Below, piece by piece: positions 25,442 to 34,634 of a stretch of DNA of 64,000 nt. Origin of the DNA: Rhizobium album (GTDB taxonomy: Bacteria; Pseudomonadota; Alphaproteobacteria; Rhizobiales; Rhizobiaceae); assembly GCF_003122325.1 (NCBI RefSeq), contig NZ_QFBC01000019.1, positions 62,001 through 126,000 on the forward strand, given 5' to 3'. Under the pieces are notes generated by a model. It saw only the letters and a program-made list of their open reading frames with translations, had not been told where the DNA came from and searched no databases. A program made the translations under genes and the position numbers. Position 1 is the stretch's first letter, and the number at the start of each line of letters is the position of its first letter.

Positions 25442-25486
25442 TTGACTTGCTCCTAATCATAGATATTTATTGTCCACGATTAGGAG
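25442..25486 (+). promoter_or_regulatory. Promoter and inverted-repeat operator of the Rrf2 operon
   Basis: TTGACT (25442-25447), 16 nt, TATTTA (25464-25469) forms a good sigma70-type promoter. A perfect 9-bp inverted repeat CTCCTAATC (25450-25458) / GATTAGGAG (25478-25486) brackets the -10 and includes the Shine-Dalgarno, as expected for an autoregulatory operator. Confidence 0.6.
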
Positions 25487-25493
25487 ATGCAAC

Positions 25494-26006
25494 ATGAAAC
25501 TGAGCGAAGGCGTAGAGCAGGCCATCCACTGCACGGCATTCCTGGCGGGTCTGTCGGAAGACGGCGTACTGTCGGCGGCAGCCCTGGCCGAACTCCACGG
25601 CGTGTCGACGAGCTATCTGCTGAAGCACCTGCAGGCGCTGTCCGGCGCCGGGATCGTCTCAACGACGCCGGGTCCGAAGGGCGGCTATCGGCTGGCGAAA
25701 GCGCCAAAGGACATCAGCCTCCTCGACATCGTCCTCGCGGTCGAAGGACCGGCGCCCGCCTTCCGCTGCGCGGAGATCCGCCAGCGGGGGCCGAACCCAT
25801 TGCCGCAGCGCTACTTCACCAAACCCTGCCAGATCAACGCCGCGATGCTGAAGGCCGAGAAGGCCTATCGCGCAGAACTCGCCAAGGTGTCTGTCGCGGA
25901 TCTTCTGGCGGATCTCGGCGCAGCCGACGACGGCGGTATCGCCGCACGAGGATGCGCCTTCCTTGAACTCCACGAACGCAAGACGGGCAATCGCGCCTCG
26001 TCATAG
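25494..26006 (+). CDS. Rrf2 family transcriptional regulator
   Basis: 170-aa Rrf2-type winged-helix regulator: KLSEGVEQAIHCTAFLAGL, the recognition region LAELHGVSTSYLLKHLQALS, and the wing GPKGGYRLAKAPKDISLLDI. Two cysteines (FRCAEI, TKPCQI) lie in the region where IscR-like relatives bind a cluster, but the three-cysteine pattern is absent, so it may be a redox or ligand sensor without iron-sulphur. The ATG at 25494 follows AGGAG; the frame starts 8 codons earlier inside the operator. It is first in a four-gene operon. Confidence 0.9.
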   Translation: MKLSEGVEQAIHCTAFLAGLSEDGVLSAAALAELHGVSTSYLLKHLQALSGAGIVSTTPGPKGGYRLAKAPKDISLLDIVLAVEGPAPAFRCAEIRQRGPNPLPQRYFTKPCQINAAMLKAEKAYRAELAKVSVADLLADLGAADDGGIAARGCAFLELHERKTGNRASS

Positions 26007-26017
26007 GAGAAAGCACC

Positions 26018-26770
26018 ATGACCAAGATGAAGAAGGTCGTCGTCATCGGCGGCACGGGCCTGATTGGCTCAAAGGCAGTGAAACTGCTTCAGGACGCAGG
26101 CCACGAGGCCGTCGCCGCAAGCTCCAGCAACGGCATCAATGCCTATACGGGAGAAGGACTGGCCGATGCGCTAGCGGGCGCCGACGCCGTCATCGACGTT
26201 TCAAACATGATGTCGTTCGACAAGGCCGTGATCGCCGACTTCTTTGGAACGTCGAGCCGGAACTTGACGAGCGCCGAACGGGCCGCAGGCGTGCGCCATC
26301 ACGTCGTCCTCTCGATCGTCAATGCCGATCAGCTCTCGGCCAATCCTTACATGGCAGGTAAGCTGGCGCAGGAGGAGGCCGTCGCTACCTCGGGCCAGGC
26401 CTTCACGATCGTTCGGGCCACACAATTCCATGAATTCACGGAGACGCTGGTGGACGCGTACTCGGCCGACGGCGCCGTGAAAGTGCCGGATATCGACTTC
26501 CAACCGATCGCGGCCAATGACGTCGCCGCTGCTTTGGTGGAAGCCGCGCTCGGCGAGCCGAAGAACGGATTCGTCGATCTTGCCGGGCCCGAACGGGGAC
26601 CGTTCGGATCCTTCATCCGGACCTATCTCGATGCCAAGAGCGACGTTCGTCCGGTCAACGCTGACGCGGCCGTCGAATACTTCGGCGCTCCGGTTGTCGC
26701 CGGCTCACTGGTTCCCGGCGGAGACTACATCAAGGGCGCGATCACGGTCGCCGAATGGCTCAAGGCATAG
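26018..26770 (+). CDS. NAD(P)-binding NmrA/atypical SDR protein
   Basis: 250-aa atypical SDR. The N-terminal Rossmann motif is VVVIGGTGLIGSKAVKLL (about residues 7-24), with AGADAVIDVSNMMS, a basic HHVVLSIVNAD strand and FTIVRATQFHEF. There is no classical active-site Tyr-x3-Lys spacing, as is usual for NmrA/NAD(P)H-quinone-reductase-like members. It sits 11 nt after the Rrf2 gene, so it is translated from the same message. Likely an NAD(P)H-dependent redox sensor or reductase. Confidence 0.87.
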   Translation: MTKMKKVVVIGGTGLIGSKAVKLLQDAGHEAVAASSSNGINAYTGEGLADALAGADAVIDVSNMMSFDKAVIADFFGTSSRNLTSAERAAGVRHHVVLSIVNADQLSANPYMAGKLAQEEAVATSGQAFTIVRATQFHEFTETLVDAYSADGAVKVPDIDFQPIAANDVAAALVEAALGEPKNGFVDLAGPERGPFGSFIRTYLDAKSDVRPVNADAAVEYFGAPVVAGSLVPGGDYIKGAITVAEWLKA

Positions 26771-26785
26771 AAAGAGCGCACGATC

Positions 26786-27223
26786 ATGAAGATCATTGCA
26801 TATGCGGCTGCGGCACTCGCGGCCACCCTTGCCACCGCGTCCGCTCACGATGTCGCTAAGCCAGGACTCGCCCACGATACGAAGGACGCCAAGGTGACGC
26901 TCGTCTACGAGCATCCCCTGCCCGATGTCCCTGGCAAGAGCGTCAAGGGCGTCCTCGTCGAGTACGGCCCCGGCGGCTACAGCTCCGCCCACACGCATGC
27001 GAAGTCTGCGCTGATCTATGCCACGGTCCTAGAAGGCGCGATCCAGAGCGCCGTGAATGGTGGCGAGACGAAGACCTTTACCGCCGGTCAGAACTTCACC
27101 GAGCTGCCAGGCGACCGCCATGACGTCAGCGCCAATGCAAGCAAGACCGAGCCGGCGAAGCTGCTCGCCGTCTTCGTCGTCGATACCGACGACGCCGTCC
27201 TGACGACGCCGCGCAAGCCGTAG
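26786..27223 (+). CDS. Exported cupin-domain protein
   Basis: 145-aa cupin. A signal peptide (KIIAYAAAALAATLATASA) is followed by motif 1, GPGGYSSAHTHAKSALIYA with metal-binding His residues, and motif 2, FTELPGDRHDVSANAS. The exported location is unusual for cupins but seen in small quercetinase-like proteins. It is third in the Rrf2 operon, 15 nt after the NmrA gene. Activity unknown. Confidence 0.85.
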   Translation: MKIIAYAAAALAATLATASAHDVAKPGLAHDTKDAKVTLVYEHPLPDVPGKSVKGVLVEYGPGGYSSAHTHAKSALIYATVLEGAIQSAVNGGETKTFTAGQNFTELPGDRHDVSANASKTEPAKLLAVFVVDTDDAVLTTPRKP

Positions 27224-27315
27224 CGCTACCTACCAGATCCACCCCCTCACCTACCGCACAAGCAACGATGGTTTCACCGGCGAACGGAGAACCGCGTCCA
27301 CAAGAAAGGAACAAT

Positions 27316-27762
27316 ATGTCCCGCATGAACTGGTCCGAAGTCGCCCCCGAGGGTGCCAAGGCGCTCTTCGGCGTCCATCAATACGTCACCAAGAAAACGA
27401 ACCTACCTGAAGAGCTGATTCATCTCGTCTTCCTGCGCGTGTCGCAGATCAACGGCTGCGCCCATTGCATCGACATGCATAGTCGCGATCTGCGCAAGAC
27501 GATGTCCGTAGACAAGATCACTCTGCTGCCGGTCTGGGACGAGGTGCCTCACCTGTTCAGCGAGCAGGAACGAGCAGCGCTGGCCTGGGCTGAAGAAGTC
27601 ACGAATGTCAGCCAGACCCACGCCTCCGACAAGGCCTATGCCGCCGCCGCCGGCGTATTCGAACCGAAGGATCTCGTCGATCTGACGATCACCATCGCCG
27701 CGATGAACGCCTTCAACCGGCTCGGCGCCCCGTTCCGGCTTCCGGTGGCGGCCAAGGCCTGA
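27316..27762 (+). CDS. AhpD-like carboxymuconolactone decarboxylase family protein
   Basis: 148-aa alkylhydroperoxidase-type protein with the redox motif GCAHCIDMHSRDL (two Cys and a His at about residues 53-59) preceded by the conserved Glu in PEELIHLVFLRVS. AAMNAFNRLGAPFRLP is the family end. Such proteins reduce peroxides through the CxxC pair. The frame opens 16 codons earlier, but AAAGGAA just before the ATG at 27316 sets the start. It closes the Rrf2 operon, which supports a peroxide or electrophile response. Confidence 0.9.
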   Translation: MSRMNWSEVAPEGAKALFGVHQYVTKKTNLPEELIHLVFLRVSQINGCAHCIDMHSRDLRKTMSVDKITLLPVWDEVPHLFSEQERAALAWAEEVTNVSQTHASDKAYAAAAGVFEPKDLVDLTITIAAMNAFNRLGAPFRLPVAAKA

Positions 27763-28031
27763 TCGCGCTAGCTGCGCAACGCATAGACACCTCCCTGCCG
27801 GGCCGTCGAGGTCCGACAGGGTATTTCGGCCTGCAGTGGCGATGCGACCATCCGCGTCGCCATCTCCTAGAGGCGACAAGGCATTATCCGGATCGACCAC
27901 GTCATTAGGTTTTTGAAGGTAGGCCGCTGTTTTACCTCTGCGTGATACCGACCGACCAGGACGTAGCCGGTCTTCGACAGCCCGAATTCCTCGCCCTGGC
28001 AACCGCAAAACGCTCCTGTGCCGATATGTGC

Positions 28032-29009
28032 TCAGCCTCGACGATCACCTACTGACAAGCCGGTCAACTGTTCCGAAAGCAGCCACAGCCGTTCAGCAGC
28101 CTGTGGATCCATGGCCCAAGGCGCCACACCTCTAGTCCCATCCGTCTCCGTCTGCGGCAGGGCGACTTCGCAATCTTCGCAGTAGACGCCGCCGATACCG
28201 TCGAGTTCGGGCCGCGTTGCTGCCCAGACGCTTGTTGCTGCGCCTTGTTCCGGCGTCTTGAGGTCACGTGCGGGGTCGACCCGACGATTGCCATTCTCGT
28301 CATAGACATCGAAAGAATTGATCTCGTCTTCGCTGAGATGGCGGGCGAGATCGGTCAGGATGACGCCGGGGTGCAACGAAAATGCCCGCACGCCAAGCGC
28401 GGCTCCAAGCCGATCAAGTTCAAGCGCGAACAGAGCATTTGCCGTCTTTGCCTGGCCATAGGCCTGCCACTTGTCATAGGGGCGCGTCCGGAAATCGATA
28501 TCGTCGAAATCGACTGGACCAATTTGATGGCCACGCGACGATACAGAGATCACCCGTGCGTTGCCCGCTTTGACCAGTACAGGCCACAGACCTGCAACCA
28601 GCCGGAAATGGCCGAGATGATTGGTGGCAAACTGGCTCTCGTGCCCAGCCTCATCACGGGCAAGCGGCGTCGCCATGATGCCGGCGCTGTTGACCAGGAT
28701 TGAGATCGGCATGCCCGCCGCAACGATCCTGTCAACAAAGGCGGCAACCGATGCGGGATCCGCAAGATCCATCGCTTCGATAACAACATTGTCGATACCG
28801 GCAAGTGTGCGTTCGGCCTTTTCGCGATTGCGGGCCGGTACGATGACACGAGCACCAGCACCTGCTAGCGCCCGCGTCGTCTCGACGCCGAGACCGGAAT
28901 AGCCGCCGGTGACAATCGCCGTCTTGCCGGAAAGAGCGATACCCTCGGTGACCTCGCGTGCCGTGCTGGATGCGCTGAAACGAGATCCAATAGGTTTCTG
29001 TTCGGACAT
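28032..29009 (-). CDS. SDR family oxidoreductase (retinol-dehydrogenase-like)
   Basis: 325-aa short-chain dehydrogenase of the WW-domain/retinol-dehydrogenase-like group. It has TGGYSGLGVETTRALA (about residues 34-49), ILVNSAGIMATP, the Ser in ISVSSRGHQIGP and Tyr-x3-Lys in AYGQAKTANALFA, then SLHPGVILTDLARHL. The N-terminal extension of about 28 residues is common in this group. It is divergent from an AraC-type regulator over 91 nt, so that regulator probably controls it. Confidence 0.9.
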   Translation of the reverse strand: MSEQKPIGSRFSASSTAREVTEGIALSGKTAIVTGGYSGLGVETTRALAGAGARVIVPARNREKAERTLAGIDNVVIEAMDLADPASVAAFVDRIVAAGMPISILVNSAGIMATPLARDEAGHESQFATNHLGHFRLVAGLWPVLVKAGNARVISVSSRGHQIGPVDFDDIDFRTRPYDKWQAYGQAKTANALFALELDRLGAALGVRAFSLHPGVILTDLARHLSEDEINSFDVYDENGNRRVDPARDLKTPEQGAATSVWAATRPELDGIGGVYCEDCEVALPQTETDGTRGVAPWAMDPQAAERLWLLSEQLTGLSVGDRRG

Positions 29010-29100
29010 GTTGTTACTCCTTCATTTGTGACTCTGGTGTCCGTCCCCTATATCGGGTAGTTTCTCGGAGTCCCCAGCCTGCAGGATCCGGATTTCTGTC

Positions 29101-30042
29101 GTGATCGTCCAAAACATCCAGGATCCCCTGTCCGACGTGCTTAGTGCCATCAATGCGCGGGCGCTGTTCTCCGTGCGTTTTGCAGCCGGAGGCGCGTGGT
29201 CTGTTGCTTTTCCACCACCGGGCTACCTGAAGTTCAATGCGATCCGCGAAGGCGGTGCCTGGCTTATCTCGGAGGGAGAGGCGCCGTTGCGCATTGAGGC
29301 CGGCGATTGTCTGGTGGTCAGCGGCAAGGCCTTTACGCTTTGCAGCGATCCCAACGTGAAGCCGATCGCGGCGGCAGAGGTATTCGCCGGAGGAAATCTC
29401 GATGTCTCAGTGGGCGATGGTCGGGATTTCGTGCTCCTCGGCGGCAGCGTCAACCTCGATACCGTCGATGGCTCACTCCTCACCGAGGCCCTGCCGCCTG
29501 TTGTAGTGATTGAGCACGAAGAGGCCGGACCGATTGGATGGCTGCTCGAACAGTTGGACCTGGAGTGGAACAGCGCAGCACCGGGCGCTCGCATCGCCTG
29601 CAACGACCTGCTGCGGCTGGTGTTTATCCATGTACTACGTGCTTACATGGCACGCCAGACAGCCCAGCATCCCGGCTGGCTCGCCGGCCTCGCGGATGCC
29701 CGTCTGGGGCCGGCACTGCGGGCCATCCACGCCGATCCATCGCGCCGCTGGACGGTAGAGGCGCTGGCGTCTCTTGCCGGCCAGTCCCGCTCCGGATTTG
29801 CCGATAGATTTCGCGCCACCGTCGGAACGTCACCGATAGACTATCTTTTGGGCTGGCGGATGCGGCTTGCGGCCGCCCGGCTGAGGCGTGGAAACGAGCC
29901 ACTGCCAAAGATCGCTCAATCTCTCGGCTACGCGTCCGACAGTGCTTTTGCGGCGAGCTTCCGCCGTACGCTCGGCCAATCGCCTGCGCGTTATCGTGCC
30001 TTACATCGCGACGATAAACAGCGTGAGTTGGTCAACGCATGA
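29101..30042 (+). CDS. AraC family regulator with cupin-type sensor domain
   Basis: 313-aa regulator. The N-terminal AraC-binding cupin (Cupin_6) has WSVAFPPPGYLKFNAIREGG and APLRIEAGDCLVVSGKAFTL. The C-terminal HTH pair is WTVEALASLAGQSRSGFADR and LPKIAQSLGYASDSAFAASF, ending RYRALHRD. Translation starts at GTG. Members of this group usually activate a neighbouring oxidoreductase, here the divergent SDR gene at 28032-29009. Confidence 0.9.
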   Translation: MIVQNIQDPLSDVLSAINARALFSVRFAAGGAWSVAFPPPGYLKFNAIREGGAWLISEGEAPLRIEAGDCLVVSGKAFTLCSDPNVKPIAAAEVFAGGNLDVSVGDGRDFVLLGGSVNLDTVDGSLLTEALPPVVVIEHEEAGPIGWLLEQLDLEWNSAAPGARIACNDLLRLVFIHVLRAYMARQTAQHPGWLAGLADARLGPALRAIHADPSRRWTVEALASLAGQSRSGFADRFRATVGTSPIDYLLGWRMRLAAARLRRGNEPLPKIAQSLGYASDSAFAASFRRTLGQSPARYRALHRDDKQRELVNA

Positions 30043-30287
30043 AAGCTTACCTGTCGATTGGCCCGTCGCGGGTGTCGGGGCACGCCACGGCAAAACAAGT
30101 CACCATGATCTTTCACCGCTTCCAGTCTTCTCCTCTTAGCCGCATCATCGCTCATGATGGGATTCGAACTTGCGGCCCACAATGTGATCGATGTCAGCCT
30201 GCTGAAGTACATGAGAATGTGCTTTATGACGTCTGGAGCCCTCCGGAGGAGCACACTCGGAAATTGCTCCCGCCCGCAGCTTGTACT

Positions 30288-31460
30288 TCAACCATTGTGG
30301 CGACCGGCTGCCATTGCAGCGCAGAGACCCAGGGTTGCAGCAAATCCTCCGATCAAGAAAACCGAGGAATATCCCGCGTAGTCGGCAAGTACTCCGACAA
30401 CGGGCGCGGTTGCACCGTATGCCAGATCCTGAAAGGCCGCGAAGCCACCGATTGCTGTTCCCCGAAGCTGAGGCGGCACCTGCTTGATCACGACGGATCC
30501 CATCGATGGGAAGACCATAGAGCAACCAATACCGGTCAAAAGAGCGCCCGCAAGAGCCGCATACGGCCCAGGCGCAAGCCAGATGAGATATTGGCCAAAA
30601 GCTTCCACCACGAGAGAGACGGCCGCAACGCGTGCGCCTCCCATCCGGTCCGGCAAATGCCCGCAGAGCAGCCGCATCGCGACAAAGCCAGTGCCGAAGA
30701 ACGTGAGGCCAAGTCCGGCCTGATGCCAGCCCTTGCTTAGGAAGTAGAGCGGGAAGAAGGCGCCGAGCGCGGCAAAGCCGACCCCTTGCAAACCCACTGC
30801 CGCACCGGGGAGCCAGATCCGTCCGACCATGCGCCAGATGGACTCGGGTGGACCAGCATGAGGTTCTACGGCCGGGACCGATCGGATGATGATTAGTCCC
30901 ACCATTGGCAGGACACTGCATACACCCATCAAACCCACAAAACCGATCCGGTCAAGCAAGGTCAACCCTAGCGGGCCACCAGCGGCAAACGCGCCATACA
31001 TGCCCATGCCGACAAGGGAGATGACACGTCCCGACCGTGCCTGTCCCGTGAGGCCGATCGCCCAGCCCATCATGCCCACCAAGGCAAGGCTCTCGCCCAG
31101 GCCGAGCACGAGTCTGCCGACGAGGAGCAGCATGTAGCTTTGTTTAACCGAGAGGTCAGGCCAGGCAGCCAGGGCGCAAACGAGGCCGGCAGCACCGTAG
31201 ATGAGCAAGCCGTATTGCATCGCGAGCTTTCCGCCGACCCGGTCGCTCCATGCACCGGCATGCCCCCGTGTGAGGATCGTGGAGAGGAAGGCGATGCCGA
31301 CCGCAAGGCCGCCCCATGTATTGTCGAGGCCGAGACCTTCGACAACATGAACCGGTATGGCCGGCAGAGCCATGGCAACGGTGAGATAGGAGAGAAACAG
31401 GGCGACAGTCAGGACGACCACACGCGGATAGCCAGGCGTGGCTTCAGTGATATCAGTCAT
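30288..31460 (-). CDS. MFS transporter (YhhS-like)
   Basis: 390-aa major facilitator with about 12 hydrophobic segments. Characteristic loops are GAWSDRVGGKLAMQYG (between helices 2 and 3, the MFS A-like motif) and CGHLPDRMGGARVAAVSLV in the second half. LVLGLGESLALVGMMGWAIG and GRVISLVGMGMYGAFAAGGP fit the YhhS/AraJ-like efflux group. I start at the ATG at 31460; an ATG three codons upstream is also possible. It could export small metabolites made by the surrounding redox enzymes. Substrate unknown. Confidence 0.88.
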   Translation of the reverse strand: MTDITEATPGYPRVVVLTVALFLSYLTVAMALPAIPVHVVEGLGLDNTWGGLAVGIAFLSTILTRGHAGAWSDRVGGKLAMQYGLLIYGAAGLVCALAAWPDLSVKQSYMLLLVGRLVLGLGESLALVGMMGWAIGLTGQARSGRVISLVGMGMYGAFAAGGPLGLTLLDRIGFVGLMGVCSVLPMVGLIIIRSVPAVEPHAGPPESIWRMVGRIWLPGAAVGLQGVGFAALGAFFPLYFLSKGWHQAGLGLTFFGTGFVAMRLLCGHLPDRMGGARVAAVSLVVEAFGQYLIWLAPGPYAALAGALLTGIGCSMVFPSMGSVVIKQVPPQLRGTAIGGFAAFQDLAYGATAPVVGVLADYAGYSSVFLIGGFAATLGLCAAMAAGRHNG

Positions 31461-31549
31461 GTAACGCACTCTTTTTGGTGATTTTGGGTGCGTTGGTTGA
31501 CGTCAACGCTTACGGTTCCAGCGATCAGCAGAACATGGAAGGAACTTGG

Positions 31550-31933
31550 TCAGGCCGCTCCGAGGGCTTCGGTCTTGTAGTGTTTGGCGTATTCGTTCTC
31601 GATCGCGGGAATGATCTTCTCGATCGTGAAGTAGCTGCTCCAGAACTTGGTCTCACGAAGATCATTGACCACGCCGTTGTAGTGCTCGAGATCGGTTACG
31701 GTCCAGACCATGATGTCGGTGCAATCGGCGGTGAATGCCTCGCTGTCAAAGAATGCCATTCTGGCGCCTGGGTAACGGGCCAGGATCGGGTTGAGCACGG
31801 TCTTGCCGAACGCAAACCGACCTCCTTCCCCCTGCGGCGGGAGTTGTAGCCATTCGGGCGTTGTTTTGATGAGCCAAAATATGGTCAACGGGTTGGTCGC
31901 AAGGTCGTACTGTGATCCAGCGGTGTCCATCAT
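31550..31933 (-). CDS. Darcynin-like small protein
   Basis: 127-aa soluble protein that resembles the darcynin family (domain of unknown function). Features are the LTIFWLIKTTPEWLQLP strand-helix, FAFGKTVLNPILARYPGARM, FDSEAFTADCTDIMVWTV and a C-terminal YFTIEKIIPAIENEYAKHY. The pattern suggests a dimeric ferredoxin-like alpha/beta barrel. It ends a run with the NmrA gene, 9 nt apart. Family assignment is from memory of the motif pattern and is moderately sure; the function is unknown. Confidence 0.6.
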   Translation of the reverse strand: MMDTAGSQYDLATNPLTIFWLIKTTPEWLQLPPQGEGGRFAFGKTVLNPILARYPGARMAFFDSEAFTADCTDIMVWTVTDLEHYNGVVNDLRETKFWSSYFTIEKIIPAIENEYAKHYKTEALGAA

Positions 31934-31942
31934 AACTCTCCG

Positions 31943-32824
31943 TTATAAGGCAAACACGGGCTTCAGGTTTTCTTCGCAGAATGCCCGGAAGCTGGTGTGG
32001 CCAGTTGTTTCAGGTGTGCGGGCCGCAGTATTGTCGATGCCCTGTTCCTTCGCCCGGTACATATCGACATAACCCTGAGCGACGGATTCGCTTGTGCCTC
32101 GGGCCAGGAACTGCTGCTTGAACTGGTCATAGGAAATCTGCTGGTAACGCACAGTATGGCCAGTCACGTCGGAAATGATCGCCGCCTGGTCGTCGAACGA
32201 CAGATCTTCGGGGCCCAACACCGGCACCTCTTGCTGCCCGCTCCAGCCATGAGCAGCAAGCAGACGGGCCGCCGCCGCAGCCATGTCCCGCGTTGCCGTA
32301 AACGGCAGCTTCCGGTCGGAAGCAATCGGACCGAAGAACATGCCCTTCTCCTTCATGACACCGACCTGACGGGCCGTGTTTTCCATGAACGAGGGCATGG
32401 CCAGTGCACGGAATGCTGCGCCCGTCTCCATCAAAAGGTCGTCCATCCGGATCGAGGCCGTGACCGGCCCTGCCCGATCCTGCCAGTCCGTTCCCCGGCC
32501 GATCGCGGTGATCGACAGGAGGCGCGGGACGGAATGGCGGCGGATCGCCTCGGCCGCCGGTCTGGTGAAAGCGAGGTAGGCATCCTCCAGGGACTGCGCC
32601 CATGGGGGCGGTGCCAACCAGAACACGGCGTCGGCACCTTCGAAAGCGCGGTCGACAACGGAGGCGTCACCGTGGGATCCGAGGACGATTTCCGCTCGAT
32701 CGCGAACATGTTCGGGCAGCTTGTCAGCATCGCGGACGATCAGACGAAGCGGAGCGTCTGCTTCGATGAGCGTGTTGACAACCTGTCTGCCAATTTGGCT
32801 GGTTGGGGCAGTGATAACAATCAT
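31943..32824 (-). CDS. NmrA family NAD(P)-binding protein
   Basis: 293-aa atypical SDR with the N-terminal motif VITAPTSQIGRQVVNTL (glycine-rich loop variant), ADAVFWLAPPPWAQS, RLLSITAIGRGTDW and the family strand LPFTATRDMAAAAARLL. It resembles QOR2/NmrA-like quinone reductases that use NADPH. It shares its direction with the darcynin-like gene (9-nt gap) and lies 57 nt after the O-methyltransferase, so all three may be one operon. Substrate unknown. Confidence 0.88.
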   Translation of the reverse strand: MIVITAPTSQIGRQVVNTLIEADAPLRLIVRDADKLPEHVRDRAEIVLGSHGDASVVDRAFEGADAVFWLAPPPWAQSLEDAYLAFTRPAAEAIRRHSVPRLLSITAIGRGTDWQDRAGPVTASIRMDDLLMETGAAFRALAMPSFMENTARQVGVMKEKGMFFGPIASDRKLPFTATRDMAAAAARLLAAHGWSGQQEVPVLGPEDLSFDDQAAIISDVTGHTVRYQQISYDQFKQQFLARGTSESVAQGYVDMYRAKEQGIDNTAARTPETTGHTSFRAFCEENLKPVFAL

Positions 32825-32881
32825 GATGAGCTTCTTTCATTCTGTTGAGGGATTGGTGGTCGCAGGCAGCAGTTCTTCGGT

Positions 32882-33535
32882 TCACAGGCGGATCGAAAGT
32901 TCGATGTCGTCGGCAACCGCTACCGACAGATAATTGCCGTGTGCCGTGCGCATGTGCTCAAGGTAATCGGGGCACAGATCTGCGTTATCCGCGATGATCA
33001 GAGCACCGGGCCGGAGGCTGTTTTCCACCAGGCGCAGGACGTCCGCGTAGAGCGGCTTTGCGCCATCGAGCAGCACGAGATCGACCTGGTCCGGCAGGCC
33101 GACGCTCAACGTCTGAAGGGCATCCCCTTCCCGGATTTCGACAAGATCAATCAGGCCGCCTTCCGTAAGGTGCTCGCGGGCTTTTGCGACCTTGGAAACC
33201 TCGAACTCGGTAGTGATGAGGCGTCCACCGCCATTGTCGCGCAGCGCTGACGCCAGAAACAGCGTTGAGATTCCAAATGACGTCCCGAATTCGATAACGG
33301 TCTTTGCCCCGATGCTGCGCGCCAGCATGTAGAGGAGCCTTCCCGTTTCCGGCGAGACCGGAAGCCAAAGGTCCTTCATCAGCGAGTAGAGCTGAAGATA
33401 TTCTGTTTTGCTATCCAAGAGACGCGCCCGTTCGCTTCCCGATAGACTGCGAAAGATCGGGCTGGTTGCGGTGTCAGCTTCAGTGAAGAGCCGATCCAAA
33501 AGCGGCGCAACGCGCGAATTCTGTAAGGTAGTCAT
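32882..33535 (-). CDS. Class I SAM-dependent O-methyltransferase
   Basis: 217-aa methyltransferase of the O-methyltransferase family 3 (catechol/caffeoyl-CoA OMT-like). It has the SAM motif I region VIEFGTSFGISTLFLASALR, the acidic end of strand 2 in LITTEFEVSKVAKAREHL, and VDLVLLDGAKPLYADVLRLV containing the metal-site Asp. It is divergent from a TetR gene across 91 nt. Probably methylates a phenolic or small hydroxylated compound; the substrate is inferred only. Confidence 0.87.
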   Translation of the reverse strand: MTTLQNSRVAPLLDRLFTEADTATSPIFRSLSGSERARLLDSKTEYLQLYSLMKDLWLPVSPETGRLLYMLARSIGAKTVIEFGTSFGISTLFLASALRDNGGGRLITTEFEVSKVAKAREHLTEGGLIDLVEIREGDALQTLSVGLPDQVDLVLLDGAKPLYADVLRLVENSLRPGALIIADNADLCPDYLEHMRTAHGNYLSVAVADDIELSIRL

Positions 33536-33626
33536 CGTCTTCCAATCAAGTTGAGGTCGTGTTTTGGATGAGCTATAATGCGACTAATCCGTCACATTTC
33601 GCAATTCGCGTTCTGAAAGACACTTG

Positions 33627-34259
33627 ATGCCCAAACGCGCAAGTCCCCGAATTTCTTCGAGAAAACAGCCCAGGCAAGCGCGTTCAGAAGGGCTGGTTGC
33701 GGCAATCCTCGAAGCCGCTATTCGCGTTCTGGCGGAGGAAGGAGCGCAACGATTTACAACCGCACGCGTCGCGGAGAGGGCCGGGGTCAGTGTTGGTTCG
33801 CTGTATCAGTACTTTCCAAACAAGGCATCGATCCTCTACCGCTTGCAGCGCGACGAATGGAGACAGACGACTGAACAATGGCGCATCATTCTGACGGATC
33901 AGGCGCGGCCACCCACTGACCGCTTGCGACAGCTAGTGCATTCGTTCTTGCGTTCCGAGGTCGAAGAAGCCGAAGTCCGTCTGGCGCTTGATGATGCCGC
34001 GCCACTCTATCGTGACGCCGTCGAGGCCCGAGAAATTCACGCTGAAGGCGACCGCATCATCGAGGCATTCATGGCCGAGGCGCTGCCAGAGGTTCAGGAC
34101 ACAAAGCGACAACGCGCAGGCGATCTAATCGTGATGACGATGACTGCGGTTGGAAAGGAACTGACAGAGACGCCGCGCGAAAGCTCAGAGATTGATGCTT
34201 ATGCAGATGCCATGTCAGACATGTTCATCGCTTATTTGGAAAAGGTACAATCGGTTTGA
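33627..34259 (+). CDS. TetR family transcriptional regulator
   Basis: 210-aa repressor. The N-terminus is basic (KRASPRISSRKQPRQARSEG), then comes the HTH FTTARVAERAGVSVGSLYQY with FPNKASILYRL, and the C-terminal ligand domain has EVRLALDDAAPLYRDAVEAR. A TTG one codon earlier is also open. It is divergent from the O-methyltransferase gene and probably controls the methyltransferase-NmrA-darcynin unit. Ligand unknown. Confidence 0.9.
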   Translation: MPKRASPRISSRKQPRQARSEGLVAAILEAAIRVLAEEGAQRFTTARVAERAGVSVGSLYQYFPNKASILYRLQRDEWRQTTEQWRIILTDQARPPTDRLRQLVHSFLRSEVEEAEVRLALDDAAPLYRDAVEAREIHAEGDRIIEAFMAEALPEVQDTKRQRAGDLIVMTMTAVGKELTETPRESSEIDAYADAMSDMFIAYLEKVQSV

Positions 34260-34634
34260 CTGAGGGTCAGGGCGATCTGCATACCTTTCCGGCTGTGCTG
34301 GCGAATCTTCTCGAGCAGTCAGGGCCTTGCCGGGCAACAACGGGCGATCGCGCATCGCACGATCTTGCAAGGCAGTGGAAATGTACCAGCGACCTAGTCA
34401 TCATGATCCTCGCCTGGGTTCGCGATCCCGTTGGGTTCAGCTGACGTCGGTTGTCTCTAAATGCAATGGCTCTTTGGGCACTGCGGCGGCCTTCAGCACC
34501 AGGTCAGCATGCTGCAGCGTGGCCATTCGAAGCTGCCGTTCGCTGCGGATGCCAGACCCGGAGAGGTAGAAGTTCAGCACCGAGCACAAGGCGGACCGTC
34601 ACTCCAAGATCCTGCTTCCAGCTGCTGAAGGCCC
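34260..34634. other. Gap without a confident gene; possible decayed frame
   Basis: 375 nt between the TetR and VOC genes. On the minus strand 34437-34598 a 53-codon frame reads protein-like (VLNFYLSGSGIRSERQLRMA; LVLKAAAVPKEPLHLETTDV) but lacks a good start and follows a stop directly. It may be the tail of a lost gene. Nothing else seen. Confidence 0.3.
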
